From an uncultured Campylobacter sp. (lineage in GTDB: Bacteria > Campylobacterota > Campylobacteria > Campylobacterales > Campylobacteraceae), in contig NZ_CAKZTI010000054.1 in assembly GCF_937921625.1 (NCBI RefSeq), positions 48,301 to 112,300 on the forward strand: 64,000 nucleotides of DNA, written 5' to 3'. Position 1 is the first letter of the stretch. The number at the start of each line of letters is the position of its first letter. The position numbers and the translations under genes were made by a program. Below, in pieces: positions 36,141-47,893 of this stretch. The notes under the pieces are model-generated. The model was not told where the DNA came from. It made no database searches and saw nothing but the letters and a program-made list of their open reading frames with translations.

Positions 36141-36875
36141 TCAAATTTCTACTAGCCACCAATCGTAATTCGTAGCATGACTAAATATATACGCTATGAC
36201 GATAAGGATAACTGCAAATATTACTCTATTCGAAACGTATAAACCTAAAGATACACACAATATGACTATCCAAAATATCAGCCTATACAATTTAGCTCTT
36301 CTTGTTTTTGCAACAAGTTTACTTTTTAAATAAGCGGCTCTTTTATCAATACAAATAAAATCGTCAATTATACTGCCATTAACGACTCTTTTACCTATAT
36401 TTACCGCTATTGCTCTACAACTATGTATGGTAAAATAATGTGTTCCTCTTCCGCTGTCGCTCGTTTCTTCCCCCGTGGATCGAAAGTATTCTACTTTTAC
36501 AAGTGCGTTTGCTCCAATCATTTTAGCTCGATTAATCATATCTTCTTTCGCTTCGTTAGGATTTCTAGAGCTACCCATTACCATCCATTTCGAAAATTCA
36601 AGAATTTCAAAATCTCTAAATTTATCCGTTACACTACAGAGAAATTTATCAGGTGATGTATAACCTACAGCTCCTTTACCTACCACCTGTATCTTTGTGG
36701 CTACGTATCCTTTTGGCGTTGCTTTTGGATCAAAATCTACCAGAAGTTTTTCACATATTTTACTTTTATCCGTATCATCAAACGACGAATAACGAAAAAA
36801 GTAATCCTTGCCGTCATCGCCTTTTATAAAACCGTATTGTTTTTGATCGAGATGCGTTTTGATGATTCCTCTCAA
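36141..36875 (-). CDS. Cold-shock-domain protein with YbjQ-like region and membrane anchor
   Basis: 244 residues. N-terminal cold-shock domain (RGIIKTHLDQKQYGFIKGDDGKDYFFRYSSF), a middle domain with MINRAKMIGANALVKVEYF resembling YbjQ/DUF74-type folds, and two C-terminal helices (about 188-205 and 210-228). RNA or DNA binding at the membrane is inferred. The start is TTG 36875: AAGGAG lies seven bases upstream (36883-36888). The longer frame from 36920 would begin inside the TATAAT box, so it is rejected. Confidence 0.75.
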   Translation of the reverse strand: MRGIIKTHLDQKQYGFIKGDDGKDYFFRYSSFDDTDKSKICEKLLVDFDPKATPKGYVATKIQVVGKGAVGYTSPDKFLCSVTDKFRDFEILEFSKWMVMGSSRNPNEAKEDMINRAKMIGANALVKVEYFRSTGEETSDSGRGTHYFTIHSCRAIAVNIGKRVVNGSIIDDFICIDKRAAYLKSKLVAKTRRAKLYRLIFWIVILCVSLGLYVSNRVIFAVILIVIAYIFSHATNYDWWLVEI

Positions 36876-36911
36876 GCACTGGCTCCTTAAAAATTTGTTT
36901 GATAAATGATA

Positions 36912-36917
36912 ATTATA
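36912..36917 (-). promoter_or_regulatory. -10 element of the cold-shock-domain gene
   Basis: TATAAT on the minus strand, about 36 bases before the TTG start at 36875; it decides the start of that gene. Confidence 0.6.
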
Positions 36918-36967
36918 CAAAATTTTTGCTAGAATAAGAAAAATTTATTTGAATTGAGGATTTGATA

Positions 36968-38308
36968 ATGAAACTTTTCGGAACGGACGGCGTACGCGGT
37001 AAAGCGGGAGAATTTCTAACCGCCGAGCTTGCGATGCGCGTAGCGATGGCGGCGGGGATTTATTTTAGGAAAAATTCTGTTACGAATATGATTTTAGTCG
37101 GCAAAGATACCCGCAGAAGCGGCTATATGATAGAAACCGCGATCGTAGCGGGCCTTACCTCCGTGGGCTACAACGTCCGCCAGATCGGACCGATGCCTAC
37201 TCCTGCGATCGCATTTCTCACCGAGGACATGCGCTGCGACGCAGGCATCATGATAAGCGCGAGCCACAATCCATACTACGACAACGGTATTAAATTTTTC
37301 AACAGCGAAGGCTTTAAACTCGACGAAAAAGAGGAAGCGCAGATCGAAAAAATTTATTTCAGCGACGAGCTCATCGCCGAAGCGCGCACCAAAATGATGC
37401 AGATAGGCGCCGCAAAACGCGTAGACGACGTCATCGGCAGATATATCGTGCATATTAAAAATTCCTTCCCTAAACAAAAGACGCTGCACGGGCTTCGCGT
37501 CGTGCTTGATTGCGCAAACGGAGCAAGCTACAAGGTCGCACCTACCGTATTTAACGAGCTAGGGGCCGAAACTATCGTCATCGGCGACGAACCTAATGGC
37601 AAAAATATTAATGATGCTTGCGGCGCACTAAGCCCGCAAAATTTAGCCTCGGAGGTCAAAAGATTACGCGCCGATGTCGGCTTTGCCTTCGACGGGGATG
37701 CCGATAGGCTCGTAGTCGTGGATGAAAACGGCGAGATCATCCACGGTGACGCGCTACTTGGAATTTTAGCGGTTTATTTGAAAGAGAAAAAACGCCTTGC
37801 GGGCGATCAGATGATCGCGACGGTGATGAGCAACTCCGCGCTGGAGGATTTTTTAGCCAAACACGGCATCGCGCTTCATCGCTGCAACGTCGGCGATAAA
37901 TTCGTACTTGAGATGATGCGCGAGCTGGGCGCAAATTTCGGCGGCGAGCAGAGCGGGCACGTGATTTTCGGTGATTATGCCAAAACGGGCGACGGCATCG
38001 CAAGCGCGCTGCAATTCGCCGCCTGCATGCTGGATACGCACAAAAAAGCGAGCGAACTCTCATCAATGCTTAAGCCGTATCCTCAAATTTTACGAAATTT
38101 AAAGATCGCGGATAAAAAGCCGCTTGAAAAATTAAAAGGGTTAAAGGAGTTTGAAGCAAGCCTCAAAGCGGACAAAATCCGCTCGCTCTTTCGCTACTCC
38201 GGCACCGAAAACGTTATCCGCCTCTTAATCGAGGGCAAAAACGAAAAAATGCTTCAAAAGCGAATGGACGAGGTCGAGAAATTTTTTACTAAAGCCCTAA
38301 ATGAGTAG
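36968..38308 (+). CDS. glmM: Phosphoglucosamine mutase
   Basis: 446-residue enzyme that converts glucosamine-6-phosphate to glucosamine-1-phosphate for peptidoglycan and LPS. Active-site Ser loop [12 protein letters not shown], metal loop FDGDADR, substrate loop GGEQSGH and phosphate-binding [15 protein letters not shown] are intact. ATG 36968 follows GAGGA by eight bases; the TTG at 36962 is less likely. Followed by lspA on the same strand, as in other Campylobacter. Confidence 0.95.
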   Translation: MKLFGTDGVRGKAGEFLTAELAMRVAMAAGIYFRKNSVTNMILVGKDTRRSGYMIETAIVAGLTSVGYNVRQIGPMPTPAIAFLTEDMRCDAGIMISASHNPYYDNGIKFFNSEGFKLDEKEEAQIEKIYFSDELIAEARTKMMQIGAAKRVDDVIGRYIVHIKNSFPKQKTLHGLRVVLDCANGASYKVAPTVFNELGAETIVIGDEPNGKNINDACGALSPQNLASEVKRLRADVGFAFDGDADRLVVVDENGEIIHGDALLGILAVYLKEKKRLAGDQMIATVMSNSALEDFLAKHGIALHRCNVGDKFVLEMMRELGANFGGEQSGHVIFGDYAKTGDGIASALQFAACMLDTHKKASELSSMLKPYPQILRNLKIADKKPLEKLKGLKEFEASLKADKIRSLFRYSGTENVIRLLIEGKNEKMLQKRMDEVEKFFTKALNE

Positions 38309-38406
38309 CGTTGCGGTGAAATTTTACGGCGCGACAAGCTCATGGCTCGGTACAAAAAGCGCGGACAAAAAATGCAGGCTTTACATATTTAAATTTAGGC
38401 TGCGAG

Positions 38407-38868
38407 ATGGCTAAGACCTGTATTAAATTTATCCTGCTTTTTGTGGTGATCTTCGCGATCGATCAAGCGATCAAACTTCTGTTTTTAAACGGCTTTTCGT
38501 GGCAGGGCGAGTTTTTTTCGCTAGAGCTTACGCTTAACCGCGGCGTTGCGTTTTCGATGTTTGCGTTTTTGGGCGAAAATTTAAAATTTATCCAGATCGT
38601 GCTGATCTTGGCGCTTGCGGCGTATGTATTTTGTCATAAAAAGCTCTTTTGCGAGCACTGGGCGCCGTTTGCGCTGATGCTCGCGGGGGGCTGTTCAAAC
38701 CTGCTCGATCGCTTCATTCGCGACGGCGTCGTAGATTATGTCGCATGGCATAAGTGGTTTGAGTTTGCGGTGTTTAATTTCGCCGACGTGATGATCGATC
38801 TAGCCGTGGTGATTTTTATTTTTCAGGGCTTACGCACCGCAAAAAAGGAGAAAAATGAAGAGAAATAA
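38407..38868 (+). CDS. lspA: Lipoprotein signal peptidase
   Basis: 153-residue inner-membrane aspartic protease with four helices that cleaves prolipoproteins. NRGVAFSMF, GGCSNLLDRFIRDGVVDYV and FNFADVMID contain the catalytic Asp pair (DR.../NFAD). Overlaps the next gene by 14 bp. Confidence 0.95.
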   Translation: MAKTCIKFILLFVVIFAIDQAIKLLFLNGFSWQGEFFSLELTLNRGVAFSMFAFLGENLKFIQIVLILALAAYVFCHKKLFCEHWAPFALMLAGGCSNLLDRFIRDGVVDYVAWHKWFEFAVFNFADVMIDLAVVIFIFQGLRTAKKEKNEEK

Positions 38869-39247
38869 TTATATCGCTTACGCACTTTGGTTTTTAGGTG
38901 CGTTTTCGTGGATCGCAGCTATGCCGATCGGCGGCGGACTGCATAGAATTTATTGCGGTAAATTTATCAGCGGATTTGCTCAAATCGCGCTATTTTGGCT
39001 AGGGAGCTTTACACTATGGTTTTTAGTGGGCTTTTTGTTTTGGGCGATTTGGGGAATTTGGATTTTGCTAGATATATTTTTCGTAGGAATTTGGGTGGAA
39101 GATTTAAATGCTTTTGTAAGTGAGACGGAGGAAGACGACTACGAGGGGCGTCTGAAAAAGGTCGATGCACTTTATGAGCTGTATCAAAAAGGCGCGATTT
39201 CTAAAGAGGAATTCGAAGCGCGAAAAGAAATTTTAATGAGAGATTAA
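38855..39247 (+). CDS. TM2-SHOCT domain membrane protein
   Basis: 130 residues. TM2-like pair of helices (AYALWFLGAFSWIAAMPIGGGLHRIYCGKFISG, the G-x-H-R-Y-G type loop) then a hydrophobic stretch and a C-terminal SHOCT motif (DALYELYQKGAISKEEFEARKEIL). Both are widespread modules of unknown function; SHOCT is thought to mediate oligomerisation. Coupled to lspA by overlap and followed nine bases later by the HemJ gene. Confidence 0.8.
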   Translation: MKRNNYIAYALWFLGAFSWIAAMPIGGGLHRIYCGKFISGFAQIALFWLGSFTLWFLVGFLFWAIWGIWILLDIFFVGIWVEDLNAFVSETEEDDYEGRLKKVDALYELYQKGAISKEEFEARKEILMRD

Positions 39248-39256
39248 GGAGAAAAA

Positions 39257-39697
39257 ATGAGTTACTATTGGTTTAAATTTGTCCATTTTGCGGGTTTTAT
39301 TTCATGGATGGCGATGCTATTTTATATGCCGCGTCTGTATGTTTATCACGCTGAAAATTTAGACAAGCCGGATTTCGTAAAGGTCGTTAAAAAGATGGAG
39401 CGGATGCTGTATCACGCGATCGGCTGGATAGCAATGGCAGTGACGGTTTTTAGCGGCGTGATGCTTATTATTTTAAATCCGGGGCTTATGAAAATGGGAT
39501 ATTTTCATATAAAATTACTAGCCGGAGTTTTGCTAATCTGTTATCATTTGTGGCTGTATTATTATATGTATAAATTTGAAAAAAACGAGTGCCACAGGAG
39601 CGGAAAATACTTCCGTGCGATCAACGAAGGCCCTACGATCATAATGTTTATAATACTTTATGCAATGCTAATAATGCCGAATTTACCGAGTAACTAG
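39257..39697 (+). CDS. hemJ: Protoporphyrinogen oxidase HemJ
   Basis: 146-residue four-helix membrane protein that oxidises protoporphyrinogen IX in haem synthesis. HFAGFISWMAMLFYMPRLYVYHAEN holds the conserved first His and YH pair; FHIKLLAGVLLICYHLWLYYY and EGPTIIMFIILYAMLIM complete the UPF0093 pattern. AAGGAG precedes the start. Part of the lspA group. Confidence 0.88.
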   Translation: MSYYWFKFVHFAGFISWMAMLFYMPRLYVYHAENLDKPDFVKVVKKMERMLYHAIGWIAMAVTVFSGVMLIILNPGLMKMGYFHIKLLAGVLLICYHLWLYYYMYKFEKNECHRSGKYFRAINEGPTIIMFIILYAMLIMPNLPSN

Positions 39698-39761
39698 CCC
39701 GTTTTGATAAAAATTTAATTAAAATTTGCATAAAATTAGAGCAAAATTTTAAAGGAAGCAT

Positions 39762-40925
39762 GTGCAACATATCATTAAGAAAATTTTATCAAGTGAAAGT
39801 AGCGCCGGCGTTATATTACTTCTATCGGCCGTTTTTGCAATCGTAGCTCAAAATGTGGACTTTTTATCAAAATATTATGAGGCGTTTTTACATCTAAACT
39901 TCACCATAGGCGTCGGCCCTGCAAAGCTCGATGAAACGATGCATTTTTTGGTAAACGATGTGCTCATGGCGATATTTTTCTTCGCTATCGGACTTGAGCT
40001 AAAGCGCGAAAAGATCGAAGGGCAGCTGCGCCATTTTTCTCAAATTTTACTTCCTAGCTTCGCAGCTTTGGGCGGAGTAATGATGCCCGCGATTATATTT
40101 TCGATCATTAACTGGGGCGATGCCGTCGCGATGAAGGGCTGGGCGATCCCGACGGCGACCGACATAGCCTTTGCCGTGGGTGTGATGGCACTTTTGGGCA
40201 AAAAAATCCCCGCGAGCCTTAAAATTTTCGTTTTGACGCTTGCGATAATGGACGATCTATGTGCAATTTTAATCATCGCTTTGTTTTATTCCTCTACCAT
40301 AAACGCAATCTATCTAGGCGGCGCAGCTGCCTGTGTCGCAATAATGCTAGCGATGAGCAGACTTGGCGTCGATAAAAAGCTTCCGTTTATCATCGTAGCC
40401 GTCGTGCTGTGGGTGATGGTACTAAACTCCGGTATCCACGCAACCATCGCGGGAGTACTAGCGGGCTTTTGTATTCCGCTTAAGACCCGCTCCGGCTCGA
40501 TGCTAAAGGATATGGAACATGGCTTAGCCTACCCCGTAAATTTTTTCATCTTGCCGATCTTTGCCTTTACAAACGCAGGCGTCTCGCTAGCGGGCATCAG
40601 TCCTAGTTTCCTTTTCGGCCCGGTACCGATGGGTATCATGCTAGGACTATTTTTCGGTAAACAGATTGGAATTTTTGCCTTTAGCTGGATCTTAATCAAA
40701 GCCAAAATCGCCTATATGCCCGAAAACGCGGGCTGGCCGCAGCTTTACGCAGTAGCAATCATCTGTGGTATCGGCTTTACGATGGCGCTTTTCGTCGATG
40801 GCCTCGCATACGGCGGCAGCGATATGTATCATTACACAGACAAGCTCGCGGTATTTTTAGGCTCGATAATTTCCGGGGTAGTTGGATTTTTCGTCGCAAA
40901 AGCAGTCGCGGTAAAACAAAGCTAA
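39762..40925 (+). CDS. nhaA: Na+/H+ antiporter NhaA
   Basis: 387-residue, twelve-helix electrogenic antiporter for Na+ and pH homeostasis. FFFAIGLELKRE, the DIAFAVGVMALLG segment with the Asp pair (TATDIAFA and LAIMDDLCAI, equal to D133/D163-D164 of E. coli), and IGFTMALFVDGLAYG are intact. The start is GTG 39762, with AAAGGA seven bases upstream; the ATG one base earlier is in another frame. Confidence 0.93.
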   Translation: MQHIIKKILSSESSAGVILLLSAVFAIVAQNVDFLSKYYEAFLHLNFTIGVGPAKLDETMHFLVNDVLMAIFFFAIGLELKREKIEGQLRHFSQILLPSFAALGGVMMPAIIFSIINWGDAVAMKGWAIPTATDIAFAVGVMALLGKKIPASLKIFVLTLAIMDDLCAILIIALFYSSTINAIYLGGAAACVAIMLAMSRLGVDKKLPFIIVAVVLWVMVLNSGIHATIAGVLAGFCIPLKTRSGSMLKDMEHGLAYPVNFFILPIFAFTNAGVSLAGISPSFLFGPVPMGIMLGLFFGKQIGIFAFSWILIKAKIAYMPENAGWPQLYAVAIICGIGFTMALFVDGLAYGGSDMYHYTDKLAVFLGSIISGVVGFFVAKAVAVKQS

Positions 40926-41074
40926 ATTCCATAAAAAGATTAAAATTTTATGAGCAACACAAAATTTTAAAATTCTACCGCTCAAAAATCTAGAATTTTA
41001 AGAACGGCTCTAAAATTTTAAAAATTTATACACTACAAAATTTAGCTTGAAATTCTGTTTAATCTAAGTACAGC

Positions 41075-41602
41075 TTAAATCACCAAAATTCCCGCATTTT
41101 GCATTAAGCTTAGCGCGCATTCGTCGTAGTAGCCGCGCTCATGGTTCGGCGCGTCATAGGTAGCCACCGCATCGCGCGGAACGATTATATCTTTATCAGC
41201 GCCCGTTTCGTTGAGATAGGTTCGCAGGCTAAGCGCAAACTGCATCACGCAGATGTCGGTGCAACAGCCCGTAATCACGAAGCGATCGAAGCCACCCAAA
41301 ATTTTCTTATCCAAATTATGAAAGCCGTTCGTGCTGCGCTTAAAAGTGACGTTTTGCTCGCTTACGTAGGGCGCGAGCTCCTCGATCACCTCCGCTTCGG
41401 GCGAGCCAACTAGGCAGTGAACCGGATAGCGCTTCATCTCCAAATCACGCTCGGCGTGAGCGTCGCAGATGAAATGCGCATTTTTCGCCGCCTCAATCTG
41501 CCTAATCACCGCAGGAGCGATCTTTGCGATGCTGGGATCGGCCATCGCGCCGAACTTTACGAAGCCGTTTAGCATATCGATCACAAACACCAAAGTTTTC
41601 AT
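41075..41602 (-). CDS. Isochorismatase-family cysteine hydrolase
   Basis: 175 residues. Asp of VFVIDMLNGF, Lys in TFKRSTNGF and nucleophile Cys in VITGCCTDICVMQF form the family's D-K-C triad, with the cis-peptide glycine region before it. Nicotinamidase or related amidohydrolase activity is likely. ATG 41602 has AAGGAG six bases upstream and shares one base with the stop of the nitrilase-like gene (TGATG), so they are translated together; an earlier TTG at 41605 is less likely. Confidence 0.85.
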   Translation of the reverse strand: MKTLVFVIDMLNGFVKFGAMADPSIAKIAPAVIRQIEAAKNAHFICDAHAERDLEMKRYPVHCLVGSPEAEVIEELAPYVSEQNVTFKRSTNGFHNLDKKILGGFDRFVITGCCTDICVMQFALSLRTYLNETGADKDIIVPRDAVATYDAPNHERGYYDECALSLMQNAGILVI

Positions 41603-42408
41603 CAAAACTCCTTATAAATTTCAGGTTTCATATCTTTTAAAAGATCCATTTTAGCACGAAATTTTAAAATTTCATTTAAATCCGCTCGAGCAATCTTCAC
41701 GGCCTCTTTTTTGTCTAGGCGCGCGACGATCTCACCGCCCGGACCGATCAGCATGGAATTTCCGCCGAAACTCTCGCCCTGCCCCGTATCGCCGCAGCCG
41801 TTTACCGCGCAGATAAAAACTTGATTTTCGATCGCACGGGCTCTCGCAAGCGTGATAAAATGCTCTATGCGGCTCTGCGCAAACTGCGCGATCACAAAAA
41901 CAATCTGTGCACCGCGAAGCGCTAAGGCGCGAAAAATTTCACAAAAGCGCAGATCATAGCAGATCGCGACGCCGATTTTGACCGCGCGATTTTGAAATTT
42001 TATCTCGCAAATGCCTAGCTTATCTCCGCCGCTTACGATCTCGTTTTCGTGAGCGAGCGAGAAGGCGTGGATCTTGTCGTAGCGTAAAATTTCGGCTCCG
42101 TTTTGATAGATAAAAGCGGAATTATAAATTTTATTTTGCTTGGAATTTATCGCTCCACCAACCAAAACAGCGCCGCTTTTTCGCGAAATTTCGCTTAAAA
42201 ATTTTTTTGTATGAGTAGCGTTCATATCAGCTAGCTCTTTAAATTTAGCCGTATTGAAGCCCGTATTAAAGGCTTCCGGCAGCGCCGCTACGTCCGCGCC
42301 GCGTTTTAACGCGCGATCGATCAGCCCGCGCACGCGGATAAAATTTTGCTCACAATCTGCAAAATTTTGAGCCATTTTCACGTCCATTTGCAAAATAGCG
42401 ATTTTCAT
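41602..42408 (-). CDS. Carbon-nitrogen hydrolase (nitrilase family)
   Basis: 268 residues with the Glu-Lys-Cys triad: ALPEAFNTGF, RYDKIHAFS and GVAICYDLRF. Most members hydrolyse amides such as omega-amidase substrates. AGGAGG precedes ATG 42408. Directly after ruvC and fused by TGATG to the cysteine hydrolase; they may act on related amide compounds, which is inference. Confidence 0.88.
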   Translation of the reverse strand: MKIAILQMDVKMAQNFADCEQNFIRVRGLIDRALKRGADVAALPEAFNTGFNTAKFKELADMNATHTKKFLSEISRKSGAVLVGGAINSKQNKIYNSAFIYQNGAEILRYDKIHAFSLAHENEIVSGGDKLGICEIKFQNRAVKIGVAICYDLRFCEIFRALALRGAQIVFVIAQFAQSRIEHFITLARARAIENQVFICAVNGCGDTGQGESFGGNSMLIGPGGEIVARLDKKEAVKIARADLNEILKFRAKMDLLKDMKPEIYKEF

Positions 42409-42416
42409 AAAACCTC

Positions 42417-42896
42417 CTATTTAGGCGCTAAGCGCATAACATTTGCATGAGTAAGCGCGATAGCTATAGCATCCGTAATATCAAGCGGCTTAATCTCCTT
42501 ATTAATCCCCAAGATCCGCTTCACCATGAACGCAACCTGCTCCTTCGCCGCCTTTGCTTTGCCCGTGACCGATTTTTTTATCTGAAGCGGCGTGTATTCG
42601 GCAAAATTTCCAAAAATTTGTAAAATTTTAAGGGCTAGCGCGCCGCGAAACTGAGCGAGCTTTAAAACAGACTGCGGATTATAGGCATAAAACATCGATT
42701 CTATCGCGACCTCATCGATCTTATGAGCGCTAAAAATTTGATCGATCGCCTCGCTCATCTGCGTCATTTGAAATTGCACGTTTTCGGCCTTCATTTTCAC
42801 AAGTCCCGCTTCAATAAGAACAATCTTATTCACGTCTTTTTCCAAAATAGCATAGCCTAAATTTCTAGTTCCAGGATCAATTCCTAAAATTTTCAT
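42417..42896 (-). CDS. ruvC: Holliday junction endonuclease RuvC
   Basis: 159-residue resolvase. Catalytic acidic residues lie in [14 protein letters not shown] (Asp7), VAIESMFY (Glu), and [14 protein letters not shown] (Asp pair); dimeric nuclease resolving recombination junctions with RuvAB. ATG 42896 is six bases after AAAGG; GTG 42902 is the alternative. Divergent from dnaA. Confidence 0.93.
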   Translation of the reverse strand: MKILGIDPGTRNLGYAILEKDVNKIVLIEAGLVKMKAENVQFQMTQMSEAIDQIFSAHKIDEVAIESMFYAYNPQSVLKLAQFRGALALKILQIFGNFAEYTPLQIKKSVTGKAKAAKEQVAFMVKRILGINKEIKPLDITDAIAIALTHANVMRLAPK

Positions 42897-42911
42897 AGCC
42901 ACCTTTCACGC

Positions 42912-42940
42912 TTATTCACGGCTTAATCACAAGTGAATAA
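42912..42940. promoter_or_regulatory. DnaA-box cluster upstream of dnaA (oriC candidate)
   Basis: In 29 bp lie TTATTCACG (42912-42920), TTAATCACA (42923-42931) and, inverted, TTATTCACT (42932-42940 on the minus strand), close to the TTATTCACA-type DnaA box. AT-rich DNA follows up to dnaA. The repeat could be part of the origin or an autoregulation site. Confidence 0.55.
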
Positions 42941-43006
42941 ACTTAAATTTACCGCAAATTTAGTGAAATTTAGCTAAAATAGCGGCTTAATTTATAAGGG
43001 AATTTT

Positions 43007-44335
43007 ATGGCGACATCGCAAGCACAAGAAATTTTATCGAATTTAGAGAAGGAAATTTTACCTACCGAATACTCTAGATACATTAAAAATTTGAAATTTA
43101 ACGATAAAAACTCGACACCCCAATTTTTCATCTACAACGCTACTAACGAGTTTATAGCCAAATACGCTCAGACAAAATACGGCGCTAAAATAAAAGAGCT
43201 TATCAAAAAACAATTTGGATTAAACGACGTGATCGTCAAAATCACCTCAAAGGCTAAAATTTCTCCGAAAGAAAAGGTAAAAATCATCTCTGAAAAGCCT
43301 AAGAGCACGATTCTAAGTGAAAATTATAATTTTGAAAATTTTATCATCGGCGATTCAAATAAATTTGCCTTCGAGTGTTCGGTATCCGTCGCGAAAGAGC
43401 CAGGAATTCGCTTTAATCCGCTCTTTATCTACGGACCTAGCGGGCTTGGAAAAACTCACCTACTTCAATCGATCGGAAATTACTGCATTAAAAAAGGCAA
43501 AACCGTCATTTGCGTCACCAGCGAGCAGTTCGCTAATGATTTCGTCTTTAACCTTAAAAACAACTCGATTGATAAATTTAAACAAAAATACCGCAATTGC
43601 GACGTTTTGCTCATCGACGACATTCAGTTTTTGATCGGACGTGATAAAGCTCAAGAGGAGCTTTTTTATACGTTTAACGAGCTGAAAGACAAAAATTGTC
43701 AAATTGTCCTTACCAATGACCTACCACCAAAATTCCTAAAAGGTTTTGAAAGTCGTCTTACAACACGATTTGAAAGCGGCATAATAGCAAACATAACCCC
43801 GCCGGATCTAGAAACTAAAATCGCCATTATCAATAAAAAGAGCGAAGAAAATCGCGTTAGAATTCCACACGACGTCGTAGAATATATCGCCGCAAATATG
43901 GGCGATAATATCCGCGAAATCGAAGGCGCAATAAATAAACTAAATGCATATTCGTCGATACTTCGCACGAAGATCACGCTAGAATTTACCAAAAGTACAC
44001 TGCAAGATCAAATTCACCAAAAATATTCAAGCGTGAGCCTCGAACACGTCATAGAGGTGATCTCAAAAGAACTGAACGTAAAACCTAGCGAACTAAAGAG
44101 CAAAACGCGAGCTAAAAACGTCGTCGAAGCGCGCCAAATTTGCATATATCTAACCAAACAGTTAACTCAAAACTCAATGCCTAAAATCGCCGCATTTTTT
44201 AATCTAAAAGATCACAGCGCCATCAGCAAAAATATCAAAAAAATCAACGAACTCATTCAAACCGACGAGATGTTAAAAATAAAGATCGAAGAACTAAAAA
44301 ACAAAATAACCAAAAAGGATAAGAATGAAATTTAA
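43007..44335 (+). CDS. dnaA: Chromosomal replication initiator DnaA
   Basis: 442-residue AAA+ initiator that opens the origin. Domain III has Walker A GPSGLGKTHLLQ, Walker B VLLIDDIQFL and sensor regions; domain IV carries the DnaA signature (PKIAAFFNLKDHSAISKNIKKI). Order ruvC-dnaA-dnaN-gyrB is typical of Campylobacter. Start at ATG 43007 after TAAGGGAATTTT. Confidence 0.96.
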   Translation: MATSQAQEILSNLEKEILPTEYSRYIKNLKFNDKNSTPQFFIYNATNEFIAKYAQTKYGAKIKELIKKQFGLNDVIVKITSKAKISPKEKVKIISEKPKSTILSENYNFENFIIGDSNKFAFECSVSVAKEPGIRFNPLFIYGPSGLGKTHLLQSIGNYCIKKGKTVICVTSEQFANDFVFNLKNNSIDKFKQKYRNCDVLLIDDIQFLIGRDKAQEELFYTFNELKDKNCQIVLTNDLPPKFLKGFESRLTTRFESGIIANITPPDLETKIAIINKKSEENRVRIPHDVVEYIAANMGDNIREIEGAINKLNAYSSILRTKITLEFTKSTLQDQIHQKYSSVSLEHVIEVISKELNVKPSELKSKTRAKNVVEARQICIYLTKQLTQNSMPKIAAFFNLKDHSAISKNIKKINELIQTDEMLKIKIEELKNKITKKDKNEI

Positions 44336-44364
44336 ACTTTATGAAAATAAAGCAAAAAAGGTAA

Positions 44365-44487
44365 ATGAAAGTGAATAAAACAAAGCTACTTACTCACTGG
44401 ATAAACTACCTAAAGACAAGCTTTAGGATAAGTTTTTCACAAAAACCACTTGCCAACTACTACAACGATAAAAATTTAAAAGGATAA
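44365..44487 (+). CDS. Possible 40-residue ORF between dnaA and dnaN
   Basis: ATG 44365 follows AAAAAAGG by four bases, encodes MKVNKTKLLTHWINYLKTSF and 20 more residues, and stops seven bases before dnaN. Basic and aromatic with no known domain. It spans the DnaA-box-like cluster, so it may be a chance frame in origin DNA. Confidence 0.3.
   Translation: MKVNKTKLLTHWINYLKTSFRISFSQKPLANYYNDKNLKG
44370..44441. promoter_or_regulatory. DnaA-box-like cluster between dnaA and dnaN (oriC candidate)
   Basis: AGTGAATAA at 44370-44378 (TTATTCACT inverted), TTACTCACT 44390-44398, a TTATCC core inverted at 44425-44431 and TTTTTCACA 44433-44441. Spacer of 156 bp with AT-rich DNA; in Campylobacter the replication origin maps next to dnaA. 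Confidence 0.5.
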
Positions 44488-44491
44488 AAAT

Positions 44492-45571
44492 ATGAAAGTG
44501 CTAATCACTAAAAAACTTCTAGAAGAGATAGTTTCAAATACTAGCTCCTATCTTGATAAAAAAGATCTAAGCTCGATAACTTCGCATCTTTTAATGAGTG
44601 CTAAAGATGGAATTTTCAGTATAAAAGCTACCGATCACGAAATAGGCCTTAGTTATAATCTACAAAATATATCAATAGAAACAGAGGGAGAAGCTACGGC
44701 AAACGGAGGCAAACTTCTTAGCGTTATTAAAGGCTTAAGCGACGATAGCGTTACTTTAGAAACCGTTAACGGAGCACTATTTGTAAAGCAAAAAAAATCC
44801 AAGTATAAACTTCCGATGTTTGAAACGAGGGATTTTCCAAGCTTTCCTACAATAGATGGTAAAAACAGCTTTGACGTAAATGCTGGAATTTTAGGCAGAA
44901 GCCTTAAAAAAATATATCCGTCGATAGACACCAACAATCCAAAATATGAGCTAAACGGTGCTTTAATTGACGTAAAAGAGGGCTTTATAAATTTAGTCGG
45001 AACCGATACGAAGCGACTTAGCGTTTATAAGCTGATCACTCAATCAAAAGCGGGCGAGCTAGATACTAAAATTTTAATCCCTAAAAAGGCAATAGGCGAA
45101 ATTCAAAAGCTATTTTCTGATAAAATTAAAATTTACTACGACGAAAACGTGTTGCTAGCTGTGAGCGAGAATTTTGAGTTTTTTACAAAGCTTATTAACG
45201 GCAAATTTCCAAACTACGAGCGCGTGATCCCAAGCGATACGGCATATAAAATTTTAATTCCGCGCGATAAGATGGTAAGCGGCGTGCGAGCGATAAACGC
45301 GATGTGCGAGGAGATGAAGGTTACCATTAAGAAGGACGTAATGGTTTTTGAGAGCATCAACGAGGACAATTCCGAGGCAAAAACCGAAATTGAAGCAGCG
45401 ATCGAGATAAACGGCGAGATAGTTTTCGGCGTGAAAAATCGCTTTTTGCTCGATTTTTTAAGTAGCATCGAGAGCGAAATTTTTGAGCTTGATTTTAACA
45501 GCTCCGATACGGCGTTTGTGCTTAGCGCGGATGGTTTAAAAACGGTCGTCATGCCGATAAATAATATTTAA
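44492..45571 (+). CDS. dnaN: DNA polymerase III beta subunit
   Basis: 359-residue sliding clamp, three repeated domains with NGALIDVKEG and TDTKRLSVYK in the middle and KTVVMPINN at the C-terminus, the usual ending of the clamp family. Holds polymerase on DNA. AAAGGATAAAAAT precedes ATG 44492. Confidence 0.96.
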   Translation: MKVLITKKLLEEIVSNTSSYLDKKDLSSITSHLLMSAKDGIFSIKATDHEIGLSYNLQNISIETEGEATANGGKLLSVIKGLSDDSVTLETVNGALFVKQKKSKYKLPMFETRDFPSFPTIDGKNSFDVNAGILGRSLKKIYPSIDTNNPKYELNGALIDVKEGFINLVGTDTKRLSVYKLITQSKAGELDTKILIPKKAIGEIQKLFSDKIKIYYDENVLLAVSENFEFFTKLINGKFPNYERVIPSDTAYKILIPRDKMVSGVRAINAMCEEMKVTIKKDVMVFESINEDNSEAKTEIEAAIEINGEIVFGVKNRFLLDFLSSIESEIFELDFNSSDTAFVLSADGLKTVVMPINNI

Positions 45572-47892
<2,321 letters not shown>

Positions 47893-47893
<1 letters not shown>

